Assembly: GCA_020849275.1 (NCBI GenBank)
Contig: JADLGO010000057.1
Span: 27,241-91,240, forward strand
DNA: 64,000 nucleotides
Source of the DNA: Chthonomonadales bacterium
GTDB taxonomy: Bacteria > Armatimonadota > Chthonomonadetes > Chthonomonadales > CAJBBX01
Direction of reading: 5' to 3'
Shown: positions 50,405 through 57,910 of the stretch, in pieces
Layout: the number at the start of each line of letters is the position of its first letter
How positions within the stretch are numbered: position 1 is the stretch's first letter
Notes under the pieces: model-generated
Told to the model about the DNA's origin: nothing
What the model saw: only the letters and a program-made list of their open reading frames with translations
The model's database searches: none
Program-made: the position numbers and the translations under genes

Positions 50405-52441
50405 TTGGCCATCGATGACGTAGCCCGCGCACGGGCAATGGTGGAGGAGTCGGCCGTCGAGGAGGGCGAGGCTCCAGCCGCTCCGCAGTTCGAGGAAGGG
50501 TTCACCGGCAAGACGATCGTCGGCGCGCTGTTCGTCGGCTTCATCATGCTTCCGGGCGCCCTCTATCTCGGGCTCGTCGCCGGGCAAGGGCTGGGCGCCG
50601 CCGCCGAGTGGGTCACCATCGTCCTGTTCGCCGAGGTGATGCGCCGCTCGTTCCTGCCCATGAAGCGGCAGGAGGTCTACATCCTCTTCTACGTCGCGGC
50701 CATGCTCTCCAACCTGCTGCTGGCGGATCGCGGCATATCTGGCGGCCCATTCGGCTACCTGATCTGGAACCAGTACTTCCGGCAGGCGCCGCAGGCCGGG
50801 CTCGTCGCCAACGACATACCCAACTGGGTCGTGCCGCCGGCAGGCTCCGCAGCGCTCACGCACCGCACGTTCTTCGACAGCGCCTGGATCATCCCGATCG
50901 TCCTGCTCGTCGTCGGCGAGGTGCTCGGCCGCCTCAACTGGATGAGCATGGGCTACGTGCTCTTCCGCGTGACGTCCGACGTCGAAAAGCTGCCCTTCCC
51001 CATGGCTCCCGTGGCCGCCTCCGGCGCGACCGCCCTGGCGGAAGCGGCCAGCAAGGAGGAATCGTGGCGCTGGCGCGTGTTCTCCGTGGGCACCATGGCC
51101 GGCCTCGTCTTCGGGTTCTTCTACGTCGGGATCCCGGTGTTCACCGGCGTCGTCTTCAACAAGGCACTCACGCTCATACCCATCCCGTTCTTCGATCTGA
51201 CGAGCAGCACGGAGACCATCCTGCCCGGAGCGCTCACCGGCATCTCGGGCGACCTGGGCAAGGTGCTCGTAGGCTTCGTGATCCCCTACCCCATCGTCCT
51301 GGGCACCTTTGTCAGCGCGCTGGTGTGCAAGGTGTTCCCGATGCCCAACATCCTCAACGGGTTGGGCGCCTTCGGTGACGCGTCCACCAACGGGTGGACG
51401 CGCGGAATGGACGCCATCAACACCCGCATGATCACCGACATCAAGTTCTGGATGTCGGTGGGCATCGGCCTTCAGCTCGCCGTGGCTGCCATCGGCATCG
51501 TGCAGGTGGCCAAGGCCCTGATGAGCTTCCGTAGCGAGGTGCGCGGGCGAGGCCTCTTCTCCGTCGTGCCCGCCGGACGCGGCGACGTGGCCATGTGGAT
51601 TCCGCTGGCCATCTGGTTCGTGATCACCTGCTTCTACATGGTGCTGACCCAGGTGCTGCTCGGGGTCGATGGGCACGGCGGGCAGTTCCCATGGTGGCTC
51701 CTCATCTTCTTTGGCCTGGTGTGGACGCCGATCAACTCCTTCATCAGCGCGCGCATGATGGGCCTGACCGGCACCGGAGTCTCCTTCCCCTTCCTGAAGG
51801 AGGCCTCCATCATGAAGAGCGGCTACCCGCACGTCGACATATGGTACGCGCCGATTCCGCTGGCGGACTACGGCCCGCTGGCCCAGAGATTTCGTGAGGT
51901 CGAGCTGACCAAGACCAGGTTCACGAGCGTGGTGAAGGTGGAGTTCCTGGTGCTCCCCATCTTTCTGAGCGCCTCGTTCCTGTTCTGGGCCTTCTTCTGG
52001 CACACGAGCGCGATCCCGTCCTCGCAGCATCCGTATGCCCAGCGCTTCTGGCCGCTCATCGCCACCTTCCAGGCGATGTTCCAGACGATCAACAAGCCGG
52101 ATGGCCCCAAGTGGGTGCTGGAAGGCATCAACATGGGCCGCATCGGCTGGGGAATGGCAGCGGGACTGGTGCTGTATGGCGCCATCGGCCTGGCCAAGCT
52201 GCCGACGCTCTTCTACTACGGCCTGATCGGAGGCGTGGGCGCCTGGCCGGCCGACGTGATTCCGATGTTCTTCGGCGCGTGGCTCGGACGCCGATACTTC
52301 GCGAAGCGCTTCGGGGTGGACCAGTGGACGGCCTACGCGCCCGTCCTGCTCGCCGGCTTCTCGTGCGGCACCGGCCTGATCGCGATGGCCGCGATCGCCC
52401 TGTCGCTTATCGCCAAGTCGGTCAACTACCTGCCGTTCTGA
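50405..52441 (+). CDS. OPT-like large membrane transporter
   Basis: 678 residues with about 14 hydrophobic segments. The segments SDVEKLPFPMAPVAASGATA, STETILPGALTGISGDLGKV and the C-terminal GYPHVDIWYAPIPLADY are similar in style to prokaryotic OPT oligopeptide transporters, and EKLPFP parallels EKLSYP in the transporter at 13105. The N-terminal tail (AIDDVARARAMVEESAVEEG) is acidic and cytoplasmic. TTG 50405 is the probable start, with GGAGG 9 bases upstream. It sits 120 bases after the giant permease gene and 31 before the next gene, in one plus-strand run. Substrate unknown, peptides or siderophore-like compounds by analogy. Confidence 0.75.
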   Translation: MAIDDVARARAMVEESAVEEGEAPAAPQFEEGFTGKTIVGALFVGFIMLPGALYLGLVAGQGLGAAAEWVTIVLFAEVMRRSFLPMKRQEVYILFYVAAMLSNLLLADRGISGGPFGYLIWNQYFRQAPQAGLVANDIPNWVVPPAGSAALTHRTFFDSAWIIPIVLLVVGEVLGRLNWMSMGYVLFRVTSDVEKLPFPMAPVAASGATALAEAASKEESWRWRVFSVGTMAGLVFGFFYVGIPVFTGVVFNKALTLIPIPFFDLTSSTETILPGALTGISGDLGKVLVGFVIPYPIVLGTFVSALVCKVFPMPNILNGLGAFGDASTNGWTRGMDAINTRMITDIKFWMSVGIGLQLAVAAIGIVQVAKALMSFRSEVRGRGLFSVVPAGRGDVAMWIPLAIWFVITCFYMVLTQVLLGVDGHGGQFPWWLLIFFGLVWTPINSFISARMMGLTGTGVSFPFLKEASIMKSGYPHVDIWYAPIPLADYGPLAQRFREVELTKTRFTSVVKVEFLVLPIFLSASFLFWAFFWHTSAIPSSQHPYAQRFWPLIATFQAMFQTINKPDGPKWVLEGINMGRIGWGMAAGLVLYGAIGLAKLPTLFYYGLIGGVGAWPADVIPMFFGAWLGRRYFAKRFGVDQWTAYAPVLLAGFSCGTGLIAMAAIALSLIAKSVNYLPF

Positions 52442-52472
52442 CGGCGCGGAGAGGGGGCCCGGATGCAGACTC

Positions 52473-53297
52473 ATGAACGGCACGGACCCGGCTGAGCGCC
52501 GTCCGCCGATCTCGGCGGCGCTCACCACCACGCTGATCCTGTCCCTGCTGCTGGCCTGGCTTCCCGTGCTCGGGCCGTTCTTCGCCGGGTTGCTCGGGGG
52601 GCGGCGCGCGCGGCGGCCGGCGACGGCCCTGGTGCTGGGCCTGCTGGTTGGAGGCGCATGGACGCTGGCCCTCGTGCTCCTGTCGCGTCGGGAGGTACCG
52701 ATCGGCCGCGAGATCGTGTCGCTGGGCCCGCTGGCGCTGCTGGCGCCGGTGTTCGGCCTGGCGCTTCTGGGCGGCTGCCTGGCCGGGGCGGCCGGGGCCG
52801 CAGCGCGCGTCGGCGGGGTTCTCGCCCTTGCGGCGAGCGTGGCTCTGCTTGCCGTGCAGGTGAGCGCCGTGTGGGGCGTGGTGCGCCAGTTCCGGCCGAC
52901 GCCAGTGCCCGCGGTCCCGGCGCAGGCGGGTACCTGCGAGGAGCACCTGAAGAAGCTCTATAACGCGATCATGCTCTACGCGGACGGGTGGGACTCCACA
53001 CTGCCGCCGGCGGACGCCTGGACGACCGCCGTTCGGCCGAATGTTCCGGATGACGGCGTCCTGGGCTGCCCGCGCGCGCCCGGAGGCTATGGTTACGCCT
53101 TCAACGACGCGCTCGGCGGCAAGCGGATCGACGGCTTCGCGGACCGCGCCGCGACGCCGCTGCTTCGCGACTCGACGGAGACGGGCCCGGATGCCCACGA
53201 GGATTTCGGGAGCGCGCCGCCCGACGCCCGGCACGACGGTAAGGCCAACGTGCTGTATCTGGACGGCACGGTGAGGAGCGTTTCGCCGGGCGGCTGA
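52473..53297 (+). CDS. Multi-pass membrane protein with H-X9-DG domain
   Basis: 274 residues. Four hydrophobic segments in the first half (LTTTLILSLLLAWLPVLGPF, ATALVLGLLVGGAWTLALVL, LALLAPVFGLALLGGCLAGA, VLALAASVALLAVQVSAVW) are followed by a C-terminal extracytoplasmic domain starting CEEHLKKLYNAIMLYADGWD. This ends in RHDGKANVLYLDGTVRS, an exact H-X9-DG motif as in the DUF1559 family. Such motifs normally follow a prepilin-type leader, which is absent here, so the domain seems to be borrowed. It is 31 bases after the OPT-like gene. Function unknown. Confidence 0.7.
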   Translation: MNGTDPAERRPPISAALTTTLILSLLLAWLPVLGPFFAGLLGGRRARRPATALVLGLLVGGAWTLALVLLSRREVPIGREIVSLGPLALLAPVFGLALLGGCLAGAAGAAARVGGVLALAASVALLAVQVSAVWGVVRQFRPTPVPAVPAQAGTCEEHLKKLYNAIMLYADGWDSTLPPADAWTTAVRPNVPDDGVLGCPRAPGGYGYAFNDALGGKRIDGFADRAATPLLRDSTETGPDAHEDFGSAPPDARHDGKANVLYLDGTVRSVSPGG

Positions 53298-53350
53298 GCC
53301 CGGCCCGCGCGGCGCTCATGACGGCGCGAAGGGACGATGGGGAGCGGGCC

Positions 53351-53908
53351 ATGAGGGTGGACGAGGCGGCCAGCGCCGGCTGGCTCTGGCGGACCGTCGG
53401 CTGCGCGGCGCTGGTGGTGCTCGGGTTATGGTTGCTGATGTGGCTCCTCCTGAGCATCATGGGCCCGCTTCGGGCCACGGCCCAGTCGATGCGATGCCAG
53501 GGCAACCTGCACCGGCTGGCGCGCGGCCTGGCGATGTACGCCGACGACTATGGCGACCGTTACCCCGCGGCCTCGCGATGGATGGACGGCGTCGCGCCGT
53601 ACGTAGAAGAGGACCGCACCCGGTGCCCGTCGCGGCCCGAGAGCGGCGGCTACGGCTATGCAATGAGCACGGCTCTCGCCGGGCGCCGCAAGGCCAGGGT
53701 GCTCGAGCCGGAGAAGGCGCCGCTGGTCTACGACTCGACCCGCATGGGCCGCAGCGCGGCCGACGCGTTCGCCAGCCTGCCCAAGCCCGGCCGGCATCGA
53801 GCCAGGCCGGCGCGTGGCAAGCCGGCCCGGAGGGGCGACTGGGTCGCCTACGCGGATGGGAGCGCCCGCTTCGTCGCGACCGGGGCGGCCGCCAGGGCGG
53901 CCAAGTGA
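53351..53908 (+). CDS. Membrane-anchored protein with degenerate H-X9-DG-like domain
   Basis: About 185 residues. One membrane segment (GCAALVVLGLWLLMWLLLSI) is followed by MRCQGNLHRLARGLAMYADD, which closely resembles the LKKLYNAIMLYADG stretch of the preceding protein, then CPSRPESGGYGYAMSTALAG. The end (GDWVAYADGSARFV) keeps the DG part of H-X9-DG but not the His. ATG 53351 has GGGGAG 7 bases upstream; ATG 53318 would add 11 residues. The two proteins look like paralogues of one domain in tandem. Confidence 0.7.
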   Translation: MRVDEAASAGWLWRTVGCAALVVLGLWLLMWLLLSIMGPLRATAQSMRCQGNLHRLARGLAMYADDYGDRYPAASRWMDGVAPYVEEDRTRCPSRPESGGYGYAMSTALAGRRKARVLEPEKAPLVYDSTRMGRSAADAFASLPKPGRHRARPARGKPARRGDWVAYADGSARFVATGAAARAAK

Positions 53909-53946
53909 CGCGGGCCCCGAGCGCGTGGCCGCACGCCGAGGACGGT

Positions 53947-54972
53947 ATGTCGACAGCCGCACAATCAAACCCCAGAACGGGCGAGCCTCGCACCCTGATC
54001 GGGTGGCAGGGCGTCCGGTTCACGCTGCCCCCCGAATGGAACGTGACCGGGTTCTCGACAGAGCGGGGCGAAGGCTACCTGAAGGTCGACTCGCCCGACA
54101 CGATGTTCGTCCAGGTGAAGTGGAGCAGCCCGGGCACTCCGCGCGCGCGCACGCTCGGCGACCTGCTGCTGGCCGGGTGGAGGCGCTGGCGCGGCCAGAT
54201 AGCTGCCGCGCCGAGGCCGCCGGACCTGCGCGGCACGCTGGACCGATTCCTGAAAGAGAGGGCACGGCGCACCCGGAAGTCGCGGGCGGCGTTCGACTAC
54301 AAGGTGAAGCCCGAGGTGGAGGAGGCCGGCGGCGAGCGCCTGGCGCACCACTTCTCATGGAAGGGCGCCGGCCAGGCGCAGGGGAAGATCTGGCACTGCC
54401 GCTCGTGTGGACGCGTGATGGTGGCGCAGGTGGTGGGGCAGGCGCGCGACAACGTAGCCGATGTTGCGGCAGCCATGTTCGGTTCGATGCGCGACCATTC
54501 GGAGGACGGCTGGGACGTGTGGGCGCTCTACGATCTGGTTGCGGCCGTCCCGGAGAGCTTCCGCCTCGCCGCGCACAAGCTGATGTCGGGGCAGCTCCGG
54601 CTGGAGTTCGCGCGCCGCGGTGAGCGCATCCGCATCGAGCGATGGGGCCTGGCGAACGTGGCGCGCAAACGGTTCACCCTCAAGGAGTGGATGGAGCACG
54701 CGACCGAGGCGCGGGCGCACCGGGCGCCGGCGCGGGAAGGGGCGGACATCCAGGGGCACGAGGGCGTGACGGCCCACGGGCGAGTGTGCGGCCCGATCGC
54801 GCTGGTTCGCGCGGTTCGCGACGCGCTCCCGTCGCTGCGCCCCGGGACGCGCTACGATGCGCAGGTGTGGGAGTGCGCGGAGAGCAACAAGCTCTACGCC
54901 GTTCAGGTGTGGCGCAACGTGCGCACGAAGGGGCTCCTGGAGGAGGTAGTGGCGAGATGCGAGTGCCACTGA
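53947..54972 (+). CDS. Unknown 341-residue protein upstream of the PqqD-like gene
   Basis: I do not recognise this family. The N-terminal part is beta-rich (GVRFTLPPEWNVTGFSTERG, then YLKVDSPDTMFVQVKWSS), the middle is basic and helical (LDRFLKERARRTRKSRAAF), and a CRSCGR motif at about residue 153 could hold a metal. The C-terminal third (RFTLKEWMEHATEARAHRAP) is amphipathic. No signal peptide or membrane segment. ATG 53947 has GAGG upstream. Its stop overlaps the start of the PqqD-like gene by 16 bases, so the two are co-translated. Confidence 0.65.
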   Translation: MSTAAQSNPRTGEPRTLIGWQGVRFTLPPEWNVTGFSTERGEGYLKVDSPDTMFVQVKWSSPGTPRARTLGDLLLAGWRRWRGQIAAAPRPPDLRGTLDRFLKERARRTRKSRAAFDYKVKPEVEEAGGERLAHHFSWKGAGQAQGKIWHCRSCGRVMVAQVVGQARDNVADVAAAMFGSMRDHSEDGWDVWALYDLVAAVPESFRLAAHKLMSGQLRLEFARRGERIRIERWGLANVARKRFTLKEWMEHATEARAHRAPAREGADIQGHEGVTAHGRVCGPIALVRAVRDALPSLRPGTRYDAQVWECAESNKLYAVQVWRNVRTKGLLEEVVARCECH

Positions 54973-55388
54973 GCCTCCGCCTGAAATACGCGGCCGGGCG
55001 GTACCTACCGTTCCTGAAGATCGCGCCACCGGTCGATCGCCAGGAGGTCATGCGACTGCGCCCGGTGCGCAACCCCGCCATCGAGTGGGACGCCGGCGAG
55101 AGCGGGGAGGCGCTGCTGAGCATTCCGCGTCGCTCGGATCGCGTCGGACGCGCCATGGGCTTCCTGGTCCGCCTTCCGGAGGCCAGAGGGGTGCAACTCG
55201 ACGAGGTCGGCACGTTCGTGTGGCGGCTGTGCGACGGCGGTCACACCGTGGAGGGGATCGTGAAGGCGACGAGCCAGCACTACAAACTCAACCGCCGTGA
55301 AGTGGAGGTCTCCGTAACAACGTATCTCCAGATGCTCACGCAGCGCAACTTCGTTGGCTGGTACACACGAGGGGGGAAAGGCAAATGA
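54957..55388 (+). CDS. PqqD-like peptide-binding protein
   Basis: 143 residues. Residues about 60-135 match the PqqD/RRE-type winged-helix fold: MGFLVRLPEARGVQLDEVGT, then FVWRLCDGGHTVEGIVKATS and YLQMLTQRNFVGWY. PqqD-like domains bind leader peptides of RiPP precursors, but here no radical SAM enzyme or precursor is near. The N-terminal 55 residues are basic and hydrophobic (SLRLKYAAGRYLPFLKIAPP), which could touch the membrane. The stop overlaps the next start in ATGA (55385-55388), coupling it to an ABC permease. Function unknown. Confidence 0.8.
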   Translation: MRVPLSLRLKYAAGRYLPFLKIAPPVDRQEVMRLRPVRNPAIEWDAGESGEALLSIPRRSDRVGRAMGFLVRLPEARGVQLDEVGTFVWRLCDGGHTVEGIVKATSQHYKLNRREVEVSVTTYLQMLTQRNFVGWYTRGGKGK

Positions 55389-56110
55389 GCGTTGGGGGGG
55401 CGACGGCGGTCCGCAGCGCGCGAAGTCATGGGCGCCAGATCCAGCTTCCGTTCGGCAAGGCCGTGCAGATCGCCGTCAAGAGCATAAAGATCCGGTTCTG
55501 GCGCTCCATCATCACCGCTGCCGGCATCTTTCTCGGCATCGCCTTCTTCACCTCGGTGCGCATGTCGGCGGTCTTCACCGACGTGCAGAACCGGATCATC
55601 GCCGAGAAAAGGGCGGCCATCGTCGCCGGGACGCTGCGGCCGACGCCCGAGGACGTACGGCTCATCAACTCCGCCGACAGCAACCCTCGCGAGCAGGAGG
55701 CCGCCCGCAATCGCCTCCAGTGGCTGTCGATCATGGCCCTCATCGTGTGCACGGTCGGAATCACGAACGCCATGTTGATGTCGGTGACGGAGCGCTACAA
55801 GGAGATTGGCACCATGAAGTGCCTTGGCGCCCTGGATTCGCTCATCGTGAAGCTCTTCTTCATCGAATCGTGCTTCCTCGGGTTCGTCGCGTCGGTTATC
55901 GGCTTCGCTCTCGGCTGGCTGTCCATCTCCCTGTTGCGCCTGATCACGGATGGGCTCGCCGTCTTCGGCCAGAACTTCTGGCCGTCGACCGCGGAGCTCT
56001 TCGGCCTGTCGGTTCTCGTCGGTGTGCTCCTGACGTTCGTGGCCACCATCCTGCCCGCGGTTCGCGCGGCGCAGATGCCGCCGGCCGCCGCCCTCCGCGT
56101 GGAGATCTGA
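55385..56110 (+). CDS. Compact FtsX/MacB-type ABC transporter permease
   Basis: 241 residues. It has the FtsX permease core: SIITAAGIFLGIAFFTSVRM as the first membrane segment, then a very short loop, NRLQWLSIMALIVCTVGITN, the coupling region MSVTERYKEIGTMKCLGALD, and the last segments ending VATILPAVRAAQMPPAAAL. The periplasmic domain of MacB is missing, making it about half the family's usual size. It starts in an ATGA overlap with the PqqD-like gene. Its ATPase follows after 65 bases. It may pair with the FtsX part of the giant protein at 45320. Confidence 0.9.
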   Translation: MSVGGATAVRSARSHGRQIQLPFGKAVQIAVKSIKIRFWRSIITAAGIFLGIAFFTSVRMSAVFTDVQNRIIAEKRAAIVAGTLRPTPEDVRLINSADSNPREQEAARNRLQWLSIMALIVCTVGITNAMLMSVTERYKEIGTMKCLGALDSLIVKLFFIESCFLGFVASVIGFALGWLSISLLRLITDGLAVFGQNFWPSTAELFGLSVLVGVLLTFVATILPAVRAAQMPPAAALRVEI

Positions 56111-56175
56111 CACGCGCGGCGGGCGCCCTCCTCCCGCCGCGGAGCGGCTCGCCCTGCTATGAAAGGACAGCATTG

Positions 56176-56922
56176 ATGGCCTCCAACGAGTTCGTGGTGC
56201 GCACGAAGGACCTCGTGAAGGAATACGTGATGGGCGACCAGGCCCTACGCGCCCTCAACGGCGTGAACCTGGACATCATCAAGGGGGAGTATCTGTCCAT
56301 CATGGGTCCCTCGGGCTCCGGCAAGTCCACCCTCTTCAACGCGATCGGCGGGCTGGACAAGCCGAGCTCGGGCTCCGTCTTCATCAATGACGTGGATATG
56401 GCGCAACTTGACGCCCAGGAGCTGGCCTACCTTCGCTGCCACACGATCGGCTACATCTTCCAGACGTTCAACCTGATCCCCGTCATGACGGCGCTTGAGA
56501 ACATCACGCTGCCCACCGTGTTCGCGGGGATGCCCACCGACGACGGGATCGAGCGCGGCATCGAGCTCCTCAAGATGGTGGGGCTCGGCGAACGCCTCCA
56601 CCACAAGCCCTCCGAGCTCTCGGGGGGCCAGCAGCAGCGCGTGGCGATCGCGCGCGCGCTGGCGAACAACCCCTCCATCATCCTGGCCGATGAGCCCACC
56701 GGGAACCTGGACCTGAAGACCGGTAAGGAGATCATCGACTTGCTCAAGCACCTCAACGACGAACAGGGAGTCACCATCATCTCCGCCACGCACGACCTGA
56801 AGATGCTGGACGTGTCCGACCGAATCGTCTGGATTCGGGACGGTCGAATCGACCGAATCGAGGAGCGCAAAGACATCAGCATCAACATCGGGGAGATGGA
56901 GGAGGCTCAACTCACCCACTGA
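56176..56922 (+). CDS. ABC transporter ATP-binding protein (MacB/LolD type)
   Basis: 248 residues. Walker A GPSGSGKSTL near residue 46, Q-loop FQTFNLIPVMTALENITLP, signature SELSGGQQQRVAIARAL, Walker B IILADEPTGNLD and the H-loop in ISATHD are all present and intact. The FQTFNLIP form is typical for ATPases that work with FtsX/MacB-type permeases. The C-terminal tail (SINIGEMEEAQLTH) is acidic. ATG 56176 has AAAGGA 8 bases upstream. It ends the plus-strand block and converges on mgtC. Confidence 0.95.
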   Translation: MASNEFVVRTKDLVKEYVMGDQALRALNGVNLDIIKGEYLSIMGPSGSGKSTLFNAIGGLDKPSSGSVFINDVDMAQLDAQELAYLRCHTIGYIFQTFNLIPVMTALENITLPTVFAGMPTDDGIERGIELLKMVGLGERLHHKPSELSGGQQQRVAIARALANNPSIILADEPTGNLDLKTGKEIIDLLKHLNDEQGVTIISATHDLKMLDVSDRIVWIRDGRIDRIEERKDISINIGEMEEAQLTH

Positions 56923-56953
56923 CCGACGCGCGGCGAGGGCCCCGGGCCGGTCG

Positions 56954-57649
56954 TCACTCCATCGACACGCTGAGGACGCCCGGCAACTCCGCCAGGTCGC
57001 TCAGGAGCGCGCGCGGGTCCATCTTGCTCGGCCTGCGCACGCGCAGCGTCACCAGCTTGGTGCCCTGCCGGGCATGCGGCTCCTGTGCCGTGCCCAGTAT
57101 GGCCGCGCCGCGCTCCGCCACCCGGTCCAGCACGGCGGCCAGCGCGTGCGGCGTGTCGCGCATGTGAATGCCGATCGTGGTCACGCCAGGGCTCACCCGC
57201 TCCAGCCACGTCTCCACGCGCTGGAGCGTCCAGAGGGTGAAGAGTACCAGCGCGGCGCTGAAGATGGCCAGGCGCTCCATGCCGGGACCGGCGCCAATGG
57301 CCAGGCCGATCGCGGCCGTAGTCCAGATGCTGGCGGCGGTCGTTAGCCCGCGTATGGTGGCTCCCTCGCGCACGATGGCCCCCGCCCCGAGGAAACCGAT
57401 GCCGGTGACGATCTGCGCGGCGATGCGGCCCGGATCGGCGCCGCTCGAGCGCGCGACGTCGACCGAAACGAGGGTGAAGAGCGTGGATCCCAGGCAGACC
57501 AGCATGTGCGTCCGCAGACCGGCCGGGTGCCCGTGGATCTCGCGCTCCAGCCCGACGAGCGCCCCGACCACCAGCGAGAGGACGAGCGCGATGGCCATCC
57601 CGCTGCCGGCGTGCGGCGACCAGAAGCCGACCGTCACCAGATCGCCCAT
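56954..57649 (-). CDS. mgtC: MgtC/SapB family membrane protein
   Basis: 231 residues. The N-terminal half has four membrane segments with the MgtC signature: LVVGALVGLEREIHGHPAGL, RTHMLVCLGSTLFTLVSVD, IVTGIGFLGAGAIVREGATI and GLTTAASIWTTAAIGLAIGA. The C-terminal half is a cytoplasmic ACT-like domain (VTTIGIHMRDTPHALAAVLD). MgtC proteins affect Mg2+ and acid stress and membrane potential in some pathogens; the role here is unknown. The promoter TTGACC/TATAAT (57758-57730) lies upstream and no M-box Mg2+ riboswitch was recognised. It is divergent from rpoB. Confidence 0.92.
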   Translation of the reverse strand: MGDLVTVGFWSPHAGSGMAIALVLSLVVGALVGLEREIHGHPAGLRTHMLVCLGSTLFTLVSVDVARSSGADPGRIAAQIVTGIGFLGAGAIVREGATIRGLTTAASIWTTAAIGLAIGAGPGMERLAIFSAALVLFTLWTLQRVETWLERVSPGVTTIGIHMRDTPHALAAVLDRVAERGAAILGTAQEPHARQGTKLVTLRVRRPSKMDPRALLSDLAELPGVLSVSME

Positions 57650-57729
57650 CCTTGCCTGACCTCCGCGTGGCGCGGGACCGCGCAGGCCATAGGCGCTCCT
57701 CCCGGCGCCTGGCCCGGCCCGCTGATCCC

Positions 57730-57758
57730 ATTATAGAGCCCTCCTGCCCGGCGGTCAA
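57730..57758 (-). promoter_or_regulatory. Sigma70-type promoter for mgtC
   Basis: On the minus strand TTGACC (57758-57753) and a perfect TATAAT (57735-57730) are 17 bases apart, about 80 bases before the mgtC ATG. The promoter is close to consensus, which is striking in this GC-rich genome. Confidence 0.85.
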
Positions 57759-57848
57759 ACGCGCCGAGGGAGGGAACCGGTCCATCATGACCGTTCGTAT
57801 AACGGAGTCCGTGTCGCGCCGAACCGCCTCCGAACGCGCGGGAAACCC

Positions 57849-57878
57849 TTGACAAGAGAGCACAACTCGCGGTATATT
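57849..57878 (+). promoter_or_regulatory. Sigma70-type promoter for rpoB
   Basis: TTGACA (57849-57854) and TATATT (57873-57878) are 18 bases apart (17 if GTATAT at 57872 is used). Transcription would start about 25 bases before the rpoB start at 57911. A dedicated promoter here means rpoB is not dependent on an upstream ribosomal-protein operon. Confidence 0.85.
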
Positions 57879-57910
57879 GGCTGTTCGTGCGTAGCACAGG
57901 AGGGCCCGAA

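Noticed and set aside
53351..55388. A RiPP precursor gene next to the PqqD-like gene
   Set aside because: No short frame with a leader/core pattern and a ribosome binding site was seen, and no maturase is near.
57650..57730. M-box (Mg2+) riboswitch before mgtC
   Set aside because: The leader is only about 80 bases from promoter to start and lacks the class motifs.
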